A stretch of 64,000 nt of DNA, from positions 6,479,501-6,543,500 of the forward strand of contig NZ_JAFEJA010000001.1 of the NCBI RefSeq assembly GCF_016919245.1, in the 5' to 3' direction. Below the pieces are notes generated by a model. That model did no database searches. It saw only the letters and a list, made by a program, of their open reading frames with translations, and had not been told where the DNA came from. Source of the DNA: Streptomyces zhihengii (GTDB lineage: Bacteria; Actinomycetota; Actinomycetes; Streptomycetales; Streptomycetaceae). The translations under genes were made by a program, and so were the position numbers. Positions 1-9,155 of this stretch are shown here, in pieces. Every line of letters begins with the position of its first letter. Position 1 is the stretch's first letter.

Positions 1-146
1 CCCTGCCCGGCGGGCGCGGCGCCCTTGGCCGCCGGTGCCGGCTGCGCGGCCCCGCCGCCCCCGCCCCCGTCCGAACCGCAGGCGGTGAGGGTCAGCGCGG
101 CGGCGGTGATCAGCGCGAACGTCAGCGAATGGCGTGTCCTGCTCAT
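1..146 (-). CDS. Lipoprotein, probable ABC solute-binding protein (partial, N-terminus only)
   Basis: Only the first 48 or so codons are in the window; the gene runs off the left edge. The N-terminus is a lipoprotein signal peptide: Arg residues, a hydrophobic stretch, then a lipobox ending LTAC at about residue 25, followed by a Gly-rich linker. The start ATG overlaps the stop of the upstream GNAT gene (ATGA), so the two are probably translated together. A solute-binding role is inferred from the lipobox and from the amino-acid-type ABC operon that diverges 1 kb away; no ligand-binding domain is visible. Confidence 0.7.
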   Translation of the reverse strand, partial: MSRTRHSLTFALITAAALTLTACGSDGGGGGGAAQPAPAAKGAAPAGQ

Positions 147-640
147 GAGACGTGGTTCTCCAGGTGTTTTTCGAACGGCAGATGACCGATCGACTCCGGA
201 TCTGCGGACAGATCGAAGAGCGGGCGGTAACCGGCGGCCAGATAGAGGCCCTTGGCCTCGGGCTGCCGTGGTCCGGTGGTCAGGAAGATCCGTGCGTAGC
301 CGCGTTCCGCGGCGTCGAGCTCCAGGACGCGCAGCACCCGCCGGGCGAGCCCCCGGCGGCGGTGCGCCGAGTGCGTCCAGATGCGCTTGAGTTCGGCCGT
401 CGTCGCGTCGTAGCGGCGGTAGGCGCCCCCGGCGACGGGCCGGCCGCGCTCCAGGAGCAGCAGAAAGGCGCCGTCGGGCGGGGCGAACTCCTGTGGTGCG
501 TACCGCTGGAGGTCCTCGGCGGACCCGTAGCGGGACAGGTACTCGTGGGCCAGTTCCGCGAGCAGCGGACCGGCCAGCGGATCGTCGACCGTGGTCCGCC
601 GCACGGACAGCGCGGGGCCAGGGCTCGGGGAGACGGTCAT
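143..640 (-). CDS. GNAT-family N-acetyltransferase
   Basis: The product is 165 residues. Motif A of the GNAT fold is clear: LKRIWTHSAHRRRGLARRVL, with the acetyl-CoA loop R-R-G-L-A, preceded by a strand containing AGGAYRRYD and followed by AKGLYLAAGYRP (motif B). I chose the ATG at 640 because the family fold starts soon after it; an in-frame upstream extension to 760 is Arg/Pro-rich and looks non-coding. It overlaps the following lipoprotein start. It lies downstream of a short Cys-ending leader ORF and divergent from flavin monooxygenases and an amino-acid ABC system. That set resembles Bacillus yxe/ytm loci, where a GNAT acetylates S-modified cysteines before flavin monooxygenase attack. 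The substrate is inferred, not seen. Confidence 0.85.
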   Translation of the reverse strand: MTVSPSPGPALSVRRTTVDDPLAGPLLAELAHEYLSRYGSAEDLQRYAPQEFAPPDGAFLLLLERGRPVAGGAYRRYDATTAELKRIWTHSAHRRRGLARRVLRVLELDAAERGYARIFLTTGPRQPEAKGLYLAAGYRPLFDLSADPESIGHLPFEKHLENHVS

Positions 641-792
641 GCGTGTCCCGTGTTCGGTGTCCGCCCGGTCCGGGCGGGCCGGCGGACGGGCGGGCAGGAC
701 GGAGGTACGGAGAAGGGTGCGGCGAGGGGAGCCGCGGAGGTACGGAGGGTGTGAAGGCACGCGTGGGCGTCAAAGGACGGACGGGAGGCGTG

Positions 793-809
793 GCCGCCCT
801 ACGGGCGGC
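793..809 (-). promoter_or_regulatory. Hairpin in the leader between short ORF and GNAT gene
   Basis: GCCGCCC-TAC-GGGCGGC is a perfect 7-bp stem with a 3-nt loop. It sits in the 266-nt leader between the short ORF at 907-978 and the GNAT start at 640. No U-tract follows on the minus strand, so it could be an attenuator or anti-SD type structure rather than a plain terminator. Weak evidence alone; its position makes it worth noting. Confidence 0.3.
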
Positions 810-906
810 GGCGGGACACCCCGGCGCGGAGCGCGGGGTTCACCGGGAGTGCGGCAGGACGGCCGGCGCCGGCGGACGCGACGGGGCCGCTACAGCGGAG
901 GACGGC

Positions 907-978
907 TCAACAGGAAGAGGACCACACGCGACCGAAGTCGATGTGGGAGCGCGTGACCAGCCACTGCTGCGAATGCAT
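907..978 (-). CDS. Short leader peptide, sulfur-type 'putative leader peptide'
   Basis: A 23-codon ORF starting ATG CAT TCG and ending ...TRSHIDFGRVWSSSC then TGA. The core H-[VI]-D-[LF]-x-R-V-x-S-x-x-C matches, from memory, the short 'putative leader peptide' ORFs often found upstream of actinobacterial sulfur-assimilation and transport genes. A TTGACG (1009-1014) and TCCACT (985-990) pair with an 18-bp spacer places the transcript start at about the A of ATG, so it is probably leaderless. The final Cys codon and the 266-nt downstream leader suggest regulation by Cys-tRNA charging of the GNAT/lipoprotein operon. Known: such ORFs exist in this context. Inferred: its regulatory mechanism. Confidence 0.7.
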   Translation of the reverse strand: MHSQQWLVTRSHIDFGRVWSSSC

Positions 979-984
979 GGCCCA

Positions 985-1014
985 AGTGGAGCAGGCTTCT
1001 CGTATCCGCGTCAA
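985..1014 (-). promoter_or_regulatory. Candidate promoter for the leaderless leader-peptide ORF
   Basis: TTGACG, 18 bp, TCCACT on the minus strand; the -10 element ends 6 bp before the ATG at 978. Good -35, weak -10. Confidence 0.4.
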
Positions 1015-1050
1015 CTGCCGGGCGGTCAGGCGCCCACAGTCCGGACAGGC

Positions 1051-1080
1051 TTGACAGAACGGGTGCCGGGCCGCTTACCT
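1051..1080 (+). promoter_or_regulatory. Candidate promoter for the ABC/monooxygenase operon
   Basis: TTGACA at 1051-1056, 18 bp, TTACCT at 1075-1080, about 90 bp before the first gene of the operon. The -35 is consensus, the -10 is weak. Confidence 0.35.
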
Positions 1081-1171
1081 CGGGGCTCACGACCGCTGCT
1101 GAGGGGCGCGGTCGCACGTGTCCCGTGAAGGCACCACCCGTGTTCGATCTCTGCATCCACGGAGCCTTCGC

Positions 1172-2029
1172 ATGGCCGTGCCCACCGACGCCCTCCCCGT
1201 GTCGCCTCCCGTCAAGACCGACGACCCGTCCCCGCCGCGCATCGTGCCGGCGCGCAGGACGGGGCAGTGGCTGGCCGCTGCCGTCGTCCTGCTGCTGCTC
1301 GCGGTCGTCGGCACCTCCGTCGTCCGCAACGACGCCTTCCAGTGGCCCGTCGTCGGCGAGTACTTCACCTCCGCGTCCGTGCTGCGCGGCCTGGGACTCA
1401 CCCTCTGGCTGACCGCCGTGGTCATGGTGCTCGGCTTCGCCCTCGGCACCCTGCTCGCCGTGATGCGGCTGTCCGCCAACCCGGTGCTCGCCCATGTCAG
1501 CCGCGGGTACATCTGGCTGCTGCGCTCCACACCGCTGCTGGTGCAGCTCCTGTTCTGGTTCAACATCGGCGCCCTGTACCCGCAGATCTTCGGCGTGCGC
1601 ACCGTCGACCTGCTCGGTCCGGTGACCATCGCCGTCATCGGGCTCACCCTCCACGAGGCCGCCTACGCCGCGGAGGTCGTCCGCGGCGGCATCCTCTCCG
1701 TCGAGCCCGGCCAGATCGAGGCCGCCCAGTCGCTCGGCCTCGGGCGCGGCCGGCGGCTGCGCCGGATCGTGCTGCCGCAGGCCATGCGCGCCATCGTGCC
1801 CCCGGCCGGCAACATGCTCATCGGCACCCTCAAGGGCACCTCGATCGTCAGCATCATCGCCGTGCAGGACCTGCTCTACTCCGTGCAGCTCGTCTACCAC
1901 CGCACCTACCAGGTGGTGCCCCTGCTGCTGGTCGCCACCATCTGGTACGCCGCGGTCACCACGATCCTCTCGGTGGGGCAGCACTACGTCGAGAAGCACT
2001 ACGCGCGCGGCACGGTCGGTGCCCGGTGA
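1172..2029 (+). CDS. Polar amino acid ABC transporter permease (HisM/GlnP type)
   Basis: The 285-residue product has an N-terminal cytoplasmic tail, a first membrane helix at about 30-50, and the inner-membrane permease core. The EAA loop, which docks the ATPase, reads EAAQSLGLGRGRRLRRIVLPQ. The family signatures LLRSTPLLVQLLFW and GTLKGTSIVSIIAVQDLLY identify the HisM/GlnP group that imports polar amino acids, including cystine. The ATG at 1172 has GGAG eight bases upstream; an upstream in-frame start at 1118 lacks support. The stop overlaps the next gene's GTG. A second, similar permease lies at 3993, so the two probably form a heterodimeric channel. Confidence 0.93.
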   Translation: MAVPTDALPVSPPVKTDDPSPPRIVPARRTGQWLAAAVVLLLLAVVGTSVVRNDAFQWPVVGEYFTSASVLRGLGLTLWLTAVVMVLGFALGTLLAVMRLSANPVLAHVSRGYIWLLRSTPLLVQLLFWFNIGALYPQIFGVRTVDLLGPVTIAVIGLTLHEAAYAAEVVRGGILSVEPGQIEAAQSLGLGRGRRLRRIVLPQAMRAIVPPAGNMLIGTLKGTSIVSIIAVQDLLYSVQLVYHRTYQVVPLLLVATIWYAAVTTILSVGQHYVEKHYARGTVGAR

Positions 2030-3810
2030 CCTCCCTCGTGATCATCGGCGCCGGGCCGCGGGGGACCGGCGTCCTGGAGAGACTCGCGGCCAGCCTGCCC
2101 GAGCTGTACGGCGAACGGCCCCTGGACGTCCACCTCGTCGACCCCCACCCGCCCGGCGGCGGACGGATATGGCGCGACGACCAGTCGCCCCTGCTGTGGA
2201 TGAACTCCATGGCCGAGGACGTCACCATGTTCACCGACGACACCGTCCTCCAGGACGGCCCCGTGGTGCCCGGCCCCACCTACGCCGAGTGGTCTGGCAC
2301 CGACGGGCAGCGCTTCCCCACCCGGCGGGAGCAGTCGGCGTACCTGCGCTGGGTGTACGAGCGGGCCGTGGCCGCCCTGCCCCCGAGCGTCACCGTGCAC
2401 GAGCACCGCACCACCGCCCTGCGGGTCGAGGGCCCGCCCGGCGGGCGGCAGCGCGTACGGCTGGAGGGACGCGACCTCCCCCTGGAGGCCGACCTGGTGG
2501 TGCTGACCCTCGGCCACCTGGACGCCGAACCGGACGGCGAGCAGCGGCGCCTGGCCGCCTTCGCCCGGCGCCACGGGCTGCTCCACCTGCCGCCCGACTT
2601 CACCGCCGACGCCGATCTGAGTGCCCTGCCCGCCGGCGAGCCGGTCATCGTCCGCGGATTCGGGCTCGCCTTCGTCGACCTCATGGTGCTGCTCACCGAG
2701 GGCCGGGGCGGCCGCCACCACGACGGGGAGTACCTGCCGTCGGGGCGCGAACCGGTGCTGTGGGTGGGCTCCCGCCGGGGCGTGCCGTACCGCTCCAAGA
2801 TCGGCTACACCACCGCCGAACGCCCGCCGCTGCCGCGCTTCTTCGGGCCCGAGCAGATCGCCGAGCTGAGGAGCCGCCGCGCCGCCCCGGACTTCGGGCG
2901 CGACATCTGGCCGCTGGTCGGCAAGGAGCTGGGCTGGGCCCACTACCACCGGCTGTTCACCGCCCACCCCGAGCGCACCTCGCTGCCCTGGCCGGCCTTC
3001 GAGGAGGCGTACGCCGCCGCACGGCCGGGCAGCGCCGAGCTCACCGCGCTCGCCGCCGCGGCCGTCCCCGACCCCGCCGACCGGCTCGACCTCGCCGCGC
3101 TCGACCGCCCGCTCGCCGGAGTGCGCCACACCTCCGCCGAGGCGCTCCAGGAGGAGCTGCGCGCCCATGTCGCCGCCGACCTCGACCGCCGCCACGACCC
3201 CCGGTACAGTCCCGACCTCGCCGTCTTCCACGGACTGCTCTCGGTCTACGGCCAGTTGCTCACCCTGGGCGGCGACATCGGCGGCGGCTGGCACGGCTTC
3301 TTCAGCTACCTCGCCTCCGGCCCGCCGGGGCCCCGGCTGCGCCAGCTGCTGGCCCTGTCACGGGCCGGCGTGGTCCGCTTCGCCGGTCCGGACATCGCGG
3401 TCGGCACGGACGAGGAACGCGGGGTGTTCACCGCCACCGGGGCCACCCTGCCCGGCGAGCGGATCGAGGCCCGCGCCCTCGTCGAGGCCCGGCTGCCCGA
3501 CCCGACCCAGGAGCTGACCCGCAGCCCGCTGATGCGGTCCCTGTACGAGGACGGCGCGGCGGTCGGCGGCAGCGGGCTGCTCGCGGTGGACCCCGCCGAC
3601 GGGCGGGTGCTCGACCGCGCGGGGCGGGCGCACCCGCGCCGCTTCGCCCTGGGCCCGCACACCACGGCGCGCGGCGGCGGCGCCTTCACCCGGCCGCGCA
3701 CCGGCGGCCCGGCGTTCCGGCAGAACGACGCCACCGCGCGGGCCGCGCTCCGCTTCCTGCGGGACCTGGAATGTCCCGGCACCGGCGAGGCGGCCCGCAG
3801 GCCCGCCTGA
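2026..3810 (+). CDS. FAD/NAD(P)-binding protein (NAD_binding_9 type)
   Basis: A 594-residue protein starting at a GTG that overlaps the permease stop (GTGA). The N-terminus [16 protein letters not shown] is a GxGxxG dinucleotide-binding fold. Further on, [23 protein letters not shown] and VILTLGH-type strands fit the FAD/NAD(P)-binding family seen beside SidA-like hydroxylases and amino-acid-metabolism genes in actinobacteria. It is embedded between two ABC permease genes and upstream of flavin monooxygenases. A role in supplying reduced flavin or oxidising the imported substrate is likely, but the reaction cannot be read from the sequence. Confidence 0.8.
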   Translation: MTSLVIIGAGPRGTGVLERLAASLPELYGERPLDVHLVDPHPPGGGRIWRDDQSPLLWMNSMAEDVTMFTDDTVLQDGPVVPGPTYAEWSGTDGQRFPTRREQSAYLRWVYERAVAALPPSVTVHEHRTTALRVEGPPGGRQRVRLEGRDLPLEADLVVLTLGHLDAEPDGEQRRLAAFARRHGLLHLPPDFTADADLSALPAGEPVIVRGFGLAFVDLMVLLTEGRGGRHHDGEYLPSGREPVLWVGSRRGVPYRSKIGYTTAERPPLPRFFGPEQIAELRSRRAAPDFGRDIWPLVGKELGWAHYHRLFTAHPERTSLPWPAFEEAYAAARPGSAELTALAAAAVPDPADRLDLAALDRPLAGVRHTSAEALQEELRAHVAADLDRRHDPRYSPDLAVFHGLLSVYGQLLTLGGDIGGGWHGFFSYLASGPPGPRLRQLLALSRAGVVRFAGPDIAVGTDEERGVFTATGATLPGERIEARALVEARLPDPTQELTRSPLMRSLYEDGAAVGGSGLLAVDPADGRVLDRAGRAHPRRFALGPHTTARGGGAFTRPRTGGPAFRQNDATARAALRFLRDLECPGTGEAARRPA

Positions 3811-3910
3811 CGCCCTGCCCCGCACCACCGCCGTACCGCAACCGCGGCCACCGGGTGCCCTGCCCCGCGGGCCAGCCCGACGCCCCGCCCCGCACCACCG
3901 CCGTACCGCA
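3809..3910 (+). repeat. 32-bp imperfect direct repeat, two copies
   Basis: Copies at 3809-3840 and 3879-3910 differ at one base and are offset by 70 bp. The first begins at the last base pairs of the FAD protein gene. The rest of 3811-3992 is Pro/Arg-rich in translation and holds no convincing gene. Confidence 0.6.
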
Positions 3911-3992
3911 CGGCCGGCACCCGCCCGGCGCACCGCCGCGGGAGGCGCCCGCCCCGACCCCCGTCCCTTCACCGCACACCCCGGGAACCGCC

Positions 3993-4922
3993 ATGTCCCT
4001 CGCGACCGATCCGCCCACCGCCGGGCCCCTCCCACCGGACCCCCCGGACGCCGCCACGGCCCGTCCGGGCGACGACGCACCCGCCGCCGACGGCGCACCG
4101 CAGCTGCGGATCGTGCGTCTGCGCCACCCCTGGCGCTGGGTCGCCGTCGCCGCGACCGCGGTGATCGTCGCCCAGTTCGCCCACGGACTGATCACCAACC
4201 CCGGCTGGGAATGGGACGTCTTCGCCCGGTTCTTCACCGCGGAGACCGTCGTCAAGGCGGTCTGGGTCACCCTCCAGCTCACCTTCTACGGCACCGCCAT
4301 CGGCTTCGCCCTCGGCATCCTGCTCGCCTTCATGCGGCTGTCCCGCAGCCGCTTCCTCTCCGGTGTCGCCTTCACCTACATCTGGGCGTTCCGGTCGATC
4401 CCGCTCATCGTCCAGCTGCTGTTCTGGTTCAACCTGGCCTACCTCTACAAGGAGCTCCAGTTCGGCATCCCGTTCGGGCCCGGCTTCGTCTCCTTCGACA
4501 CCATGGGCCTGGTCGGCGCGATGAGCGCCGCCGTCCTCGGGCTCGCGCTGCACCAGGCGGCCTACGCGGCCGAGATCGTGCGCGCCGGTGTGCTCTCGGT
4601 GGACAGCGGGCAGACCGAGGCCGCCGCCGCGCTCGGCATCCCGCGGCTGCGGCAGGTCCGCCGGATCGTGCTGCCGCAGGCGATGCGCTCCATCCTGCCG
4701 AACGCCGCCAACGAGATCATCTCGCTCTTCAAGGGGACCTCGATCGTCTCCGTCATGGCGATCGGCGAACTCTTCTACCAGGTCCAGGTCGTCTACGGAC
4801 GCAACGGCCGGGTCGTGCCCCTGCTGATGGTCGCCACCGTCTGGTACATCCTGCTGACCACCGCGCTCTCCGTCCTCCAGCACTACGTCGAACGCCACTA
4901 CGCCAAGGGAGCAGCGCGATGA
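3993..4922 (+). CDS. Polar amino acid ABC transporter permease (second subunit)
   Basis: A 309-residue paralogue of the permease at 1172, with a longer acidic/Pro-rich cytoplasmic N-terminus (about 1-45). It shares the EAA loop [21 protein letters not shown] and the motifs [15 protein letters not shown] and [19 protein letters not shown]. The ATG at 3993 is the first reasonable start; the long open frame upstream of it is an antiphase shadow of the FAD gene. The stop overlaps the ATPase start (ATGA), which supports cotranslation. Confidence 0.92.
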   Translation: MSLATDPPTAGPLPPDPPDAATARPGDDAPAADGAPQLRIVRLRHPWRWVAVAATAVIVAQFAHGLITNPGWEWDVFARFFTAETVVKAVWVTLQLTFYGTAIGFALGILLAFMRLSRSRFLSGVAFTYIWAFRSIPLIVQLLFWFNLAYLYKELQFGIPFGPGFVSFDTMGLVGAMSAAVLGLALHQAAYAAEIVRAGVLSVDSGQTEAAAALGIPRLRQVRRIVLPQAMRSILPNAANEIISLFKGTSIVSVMAIGELFYQVQVVYGRNGRVVPLLMVATVWYILLTTALSVLQHYVERHYAKGAAR

Positions 4923-5683
4923 GCGACGCCATGGTCGAAGTCCGGTCCGTCCACAAGAGCTTCGGCTCGCTCCAGGTGCTGCGCGGCATCGACCTCGACG
5001 TGCGCGCCGGGGAGGTCACCGTCGTCCTCGGCCCGTCGGGCTCGGGCAAGTCGACGCTGCTGCGCACCATCAACCATCTGGAGAAGGTCGACAGCGGCTG
5101 GGTCAGCGTCGACGGCACCCTGATCGGCTACCGCCGCTCCGGCGACAAGCTGTACGAACTGCCCGAGCGGGAGGTGCTCAGGCAGCGCACCCGGATCGGC
5201 TTCGTCTTCCAGAACTTCAACCTCTTCCCGCACCTGACGGTCCTCGACAACATCGTGGAGGCCCCCGTCTCCGCCCTCGGCCGGCCCCGCAAGGAGGCGG
5301 TCGCCGCGGCGGAGAAGCTGCTGGCGCGCGTCGGGCTCGCCGACAAGGCGACCGCCTATCCGAAGCAGCTCTCGGGCGGTCAGCAGCAGCGGGTGGCCAT
5401 CGCCCGCGCGCTCGCCCTCGAACCGAAGCTGCTGCTGTTCGACGAGCCGACCTCGGCGCTCGACCCGGAACTCGTGGGCGAGGTCCTCGACGTCATCAAG
5501 GACCTGGCGGCCCAGGGCACCACCATGATCGTCGTCACCCATGAGATCGGCTTCGCCCGCGAGGTCGCCGACACCGTCGTCTTCATGGACGACGGCCGGA
5601 TCGTCGAACAGGGCCCGCCCGGCGAGGTGCTCGACCACCCCCGCGAGGAGCGCACCCGCGCCTTCCTCTCCAAGGTCCTGTGA
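4919..5683 (+). CDS. Amino acid ABC transporter ATP-binding protein (GlnQ/HisP type)
   Basis: A 254-residue ATPase with Walker [11 protein letters not shown]-loop [17 protein letters not shown], signature [16 protein letters not shown], Walker [16 protein letters not shown] and switch His in VTHEIGFA. The wording around the Q-loop and D-loop is typical of polar amino acid importers. Starts at 4919 or at Met5 (4931) are both possible; 4919 overlaps the permease stop. It energises the permease pair. Confidence 0.95.
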   Translation: MSDAMVEVRSVHKSFGSLQVLRGIDLDVRAGEVTVVLGPSGSGKSTLLRTINHLEKVDSGWVSVDGTLIGYRRSGDKLYELPEREVLRQRTRIGFVFQNFNLFPHLTVLDNIVEAPVSALGRPRKEAVAAAEKLLARVGLADKATAYPKQLSGGQQQRVAIARALALEPKLLLFDEPTSALDPELVGEVLDVIKDLAAQGTTMIVVTHEIGFAREVADTVVFMDDGRIVEQGPPGEVLDHPREERTRAFLSKVL

Positions 5684-5793
5684 GCGCCCCCGCCCACCGG
5701 CCCTCCCTCCCGTCCGTCTCCTCTCCCTCCTTTCTCTCCTCTCCTCCGTCCCGCCTTCCCGGCCATCCGGCCTCTCGTCGCAAGGAGCACGCC

Positions 5794-6765
5794 GTGCCGT
5801 CCCGCCGCACCCTTCTCACCGCCGCCGCCACCCTCGTCGCCTCCGCCACGCTCGCCGCCTGCGGGACGAGCGACGCCGCCGACAACACCGTCCGGCCCGA
5901 GGGCCACCAGGGCGCGGGCATCAACATCGGCCCCGACCAGGACCGCATCCGCGGCAAGAAGAACGACGCCGCGGCGGCGAAGCTGCCCGCCGCGATCCGG
6001 GAGCGCGGCACGCTGCGCATCGGCGCCAGCGCCGACGCCTCGCCCCCGCTCGGCTTCTACGCCACCGACGACAAGACCCGCATCGGGTCCGAGATCGACC
6101 TGGCGACCCTGGTCGCCGACACCCTCGGGCTGAAGGTCGAGTTCGAGGCGGTCTCCTGGGAGAACCTCTTCGTCGGCCTGGACAGCTCCAAGTTCGACGC
6201 CGTGTTCTCCAACGTCACCGTGACCGAGGAGCGCAAGGAGAAGTACGACTTCGCCACCTACCGGCTCGACGACCTGGCCTTCGAGACCAAGAAGGGCGCC
6301 GGGGCCGTCAAGGGCCCGGCCGACGTCGCGGGCAAGAAGATCTCGGTCTCCTCCGGGACCAACCAGGAGAAGATCCTGGTCGACTGGAGCGAGCAGAACG
6401 AGAAGGCCGGGCGCGAGCCGGTGGACATCGTGTACTTCCAGAAGGACACCGACTACTACCTCGCCCTCCAGTCCGGACGGATCGACGCCCACCTCGGCCC
6501 CCACCCGTCCGCCGCGTACCACGTCGCCTCCGCCGGCCAGACCGAGATCGCCGGCAAGCTCTCCGGCGGCGGCGACCAGGTGCAGGGCAAGATCGCGGCC
6601 ACCACCAAGAAGGACAGCGGCCTGGTCGAGGCGTACGCCGCCGCGATCGACCACGTCATCGCGGACGGCTCCTACGCCAAGGTGCTGGACCGCTGGGGGC
6701 TGGCGAGCGAGGCCGTCCCGAAGTCGGAGATCAACCCGCCGGGTCTGCCCAAGCCGCGGGACTGA
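5794..6765 (+). CDS. ABC transporter substrate-binding lipoprotein (SBP_bac_3 type)
   Basis: GTG start with AAGGAG eight bases upstream; 323 residues. The signal peptide contains SRR and a lipobox LAAC, so Cys23 would be lipidated. The mature protein shows the SBP_bac_3 pattern: LRIGASADASPPLGFY, IGSEIDLATLVADTLGLKVEF, then NVTVTEERKEKYDFATY and a hinge before KISVSSGTNQEKIL. This is the periplasmic-side receptor for the importer; the ligand is probably an amino acid or cysteine derivative. A longer Pro/Ser-rich upstream reading frame is rejected because the signal peptide and RBS fix the start. Confidence 0.92.
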   Translation: MPSRRTLLTAAATLVASATLAACGTSDAADNTVRPEGHQGAGINIGPDQDRIRGKKNDAAAAKLPAAIRERGTLRIGASADASPPLGFYATDDKTRIGSEIDLATLVADTLGLKVEFEAVSWENLFVGLDSSKFDAVFSNVTVTEERKEKYDFATYRLDDLAFETKKGAGAVKGPADVAGKKISVSSGTNQEKILVDWSEQNEKAGREPVDIVYFQKDTDYYLALQSGRIDAHLGPHPSAAYHVASAGQTEIAGKLSGGGDQVQGKIAATTKKDSGLVEAYAAAIDHVIADGSYAKVLDRWGLASEAVPKSEINPPGLPKPRD

Positions 6766-6804
6766 CCCCGCAGACCGACCCCGCCGCCACCGAAAGGCCG
6801 TCCC

Positions 6805-7842
6805 ATGCCAGCCCCCGCCCCGCTCCACCTCGCCGCCGAGATCGGCGGACCGCCCCATGACGACACCGGCCGGCTCGTCCGGCTCGCCCGGACCGCCGAG
6901 GAGGGGCTGCTCGACTTCGTCACCCTGGCCGACTCCTTCGGCGGCCCCGGGCCCGACGCGCTCGGCGCACTCGCCCGGATCGCGCCGGAGACCGGCCGGA
7001 TCGGCCTGGTGCCCACCGTGACCACCACCCACACCGAGCCGTTCCACGTGCAGGCGGGTGTCGCCACCCTCGACTGGGTCAGCCGGGGGCGGGCGGGCTG
7101 GCGTGTCGACGTGTCGACATCGGCCGCCGAGAACCGGCTCGTCGGCCGCCGGGAGACCCTCGGCCCCGCGGCCGCCTGGGCGGAGGCGGGCGAGGTCGCC
7201 GAGGTCTCCCGGCTGCTGTGGGACAGCTGGGAGGACGACGCCGAGATACGCGACACGTCGACAGGCCGCTTCGTCGACCGCGACAAGCTCCACTACGTCG
7301 ACTACCGGGGCACGGCCTTCGGCATCCGGGGGCCGTCGATCGTGCCCCGGCCGCCGCAGGGCCATCCGGTCACCGTCGTCGACGCGTCGGCGGCGGTGAG
7401 CCGGGACACCGCCGCCCGCCACGCCGACGTCGCCCTGCTGCGGGCCCGCACCGCCGAGGAGGCGGCCGCCCTCGGCGCCGACCTGCGGGCCCGGGCCGCC
7501 GCCCACGGCCGCGACCCGGGCGCGCTGCGGATCCTCGCCACCCTCGTCGTCGACCTCGGGGACGGGCCCGCCGCCTCCGCGCCGGACGGCGGACACTTCG
7601 GCGGCAGCCCCGCCGAACTCGCGGACCTGATCGCCCGGTGGCACGCCGGCGGTGCCGTGGACGGCTTCCACCTCGTGCCCCTCGCCCCGGACACCGGCCT
7701 CGCCCGGTTCACCCGAGGCACCGTCGCCGCCCTGCGCGAGCGGGGCCTGTTCCGCGACCGGTACGAGGACACCACCCTGCGCGGGCATCTCCGGCTCGCC
7801 CGCCCCGCCAGCCAGTACGCCACCACCGGGGGAGTCTCATGA
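6805..7842 (+). CDS. LLM-class flavin-dependent oxidoreductase (bacterial luciferase-like)
   Basis: A 345-residue TIM-barrel monooxygenase. The N-terminus (LHLAAEIGGPPHDDTGRLVRLARTAEEGLLDFVTLADSFG) and LGALARIAPETGRIGLVPTVTTTHTEPFHVQAGVATLDWVS are characteristic luciferase-like segments. They use reduced FMN from a separate reductase. The stop overlaps the next monooxygenase start (ATGA). In related sulfur-salvage loci a luciferase-like enzyme and an NtaA/DszA-like enzyme occur in tandem, as here. Its likely role is oxidative C-S cleavage of the imported compound; this is inference. Confidence 0.88.
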   Translation: MPAPAPLHLAAEIGGPPHDDTGRLVRLARTAEEGLLDFVTLADSFGGPGPDALGALARIAPETGRIGLVPTVTTTHTEPFHVQAGVATLDWVSRGRAGWRVDVSTSAAENRLVGRRETLGPAAAWAEAGEVAEVSRLLWDSWEDDAEIRDTSTGRFVDRDKLHYVDYRGTAFGIRGPSIVPRPPQGHPVTVVDASAAVSRDTAARHADVALLRARTAEEAAALGADLRARAAAHGRDPGALRILATLVVDLGDGPAASAPDGGHFGGSPAELADLIARWHAGGAVDGFHLVPLAPDTGLARFTRGTVAALRERGLFRDRYEDTTLRGHLRLARPASQYATTGGVS

Positions 7843-9155
7843 CCGCCGGCCCGACACGGCCCCGCAAGCAGATCCATCTCGCCGCCCACTTCCCCGGGGT
7901 CAACAACACCACCGTGTGGGCCGACCCCCGGTCCGGGAGCCAGATCGACTTCGCCTCCTTCGTCCACCTCGCCCGCACCGCGGAGCGCGGACTCTTCGAC
8001 TTCTTCTTCCTCGCCGAGGGGCTGCGGCTGCGCGAGCACAAGGGCCGCGTCCACGACCTCGACGTCGTCGGCAGGCCCGAGTCGATCACCGTGCTGAACG
8101 CCCTCGCGGCGGTCACCGACCGGCTCGGCCTGGCCGCCACCGTCAACGCCACCTTCAACGAGCCCTGGGAACTGGCCCGGCGCCTCGCCTCGCTGGACCT
8201 GCTGAGCGGCGGCCGCGCCGCCTGGAACGTCGTCACCTCGTCCGACGCGTTCACCGGCGAGAACTTCCGGCGCGGCGGGTTCCTCGACCGGGCCGACCGC
8301 TACACCCGGGCCGCCGAGTTCGTCGCCGCGGCCCGCGCGCTGTGGGACGCGGCCGGCGAGGGGCCGCGGTCCTTCGCCTGGTCCGGGGACCACTTCGCGA
8401 TCGCCGGGGAGAGCGCCCCGCCCCGTTCCCCGCAGGGCCGTCCCGTGGTCATCCAGGCCGGGGACTCCGACGAGGGACGGGAGTTCGCCGCCTCCGCCGC
8501 CGACATCATCTTCACCCGCCACGGCACCCTGGAGGCCGGCCGGGCCTTCTACCGCGACGTCAAGCGCCGGCTGCCCGGGTACGGCCGCCGCGAGGAGGAC
8601 CTCAAGCTGATGCCCGGGGTCACCGTCGTCCTCGGGGACACCGACGCCGACGCCCAGGAGCGGGCCGCGGAGATCCGCCGGCAGCAGATCTCCCCGCAGA
8701 ACGCCATCCACGCGCTGGAACTCGTCTGGGGCCGCGACCTCTCCGCGTACGACCCCGACGGACCGCTGCCCGCCGTCGACCCGGACCCGGAGTCCGCCCT
8801 CGTCCAGGGCCGGGTGCGCCACGCCGACCCGTTCGAGGCGGCGGCCCGCTGGCGCGCGCTCTCCGAGGAGAAGGGGCTGTCGATCCGGCAGACGGTCATC
8901 GAGACCACCAGCCGCCAGTCGTTCATCGGCACCCCGTCGACGGTGGCGGCCGCGATGACGGAGTTCGTCGAGCGGGACGCGGCCGACGGCTTCATCCTGG
9001 TGCCCCACCTGACCCCGGGCGGCCTCGACGACTTCGTCGACACGGTCGTGCCGCTCCTCCAGGAACGCGGCGTGTTCCGCACCCGGTACACCGGCACCAC
9101 GCTGCGCGAGCACCTCGGTCTGGCCGGGACCGGTGTGGAAGGGTTGACCGCATGA
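7839..9155 (+). CDS. NtaA/SnaA/DszA-family FMN-dependent monooxygenase
   Basis: A 438-residue protein with the family features HLAAHFPGVNNTTVWADPRSGSQIDF (shown here for recognition, residues about 12-37), FDFFFLAEG, a Thr-Val-Asn-Ala-Thr-Phe-Asn-Glu-Pro segment, GGRAAWNVVTSS and PVVIQAGDSDEGREFAA. Length and motif order fit nitrilotriacetate and dibenzothiophene-sulfone monooxygenases and Bacillus YtnJ. It needs FMNH2 from a partner reductase. It overlaps both neighbours and sits in the ABC operon, which supports action on an imported S-containing compound. Confidence 0.9.
   Translation: MTAGPTRPRKQIHLAAHFPGVNNTTVWADPRSGSQIDFASFVHLARTAERGLFDFFFLAEGLRLREHKGRVHDLDVVGRPESITVLNALAAVTDRLGLAATVNATFNEPWELARRLASLDLLSGGRAAWNVVTSSDAFTGENFRRGGFLDRADRYTRAAEFVAAARALWDAAGEGPRSFAWSGDHFAIAGESAPPRSPQGRPVVIQAGDSDEGREFAASAADIIFTRHGTLEAGRAFYRDVKRRLPGYGRREEDLKLMPGVTVVLGDTDADAQERAAEIRRQQISPQNAIHALELVWGRDLSAYDPDGPLPAVDPDPESALVQGRVRHADPFEAAARWRALSEEKGLSIRQTVIETTSRQSFIGTPSTVAAAMTEFVERDAADGFILVPHLTPGGLDDFVDTVVPLLQERGVFRTRYTGTTLREHLGLAGTGVEGLTA

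Noticed and set aside
2019..3992. In-frame upstream extension of the second permease
   Set aside because: Arg/Pro-rich antiphase of the FAD protein; the permease motifs begin only after the ATG at 3993.
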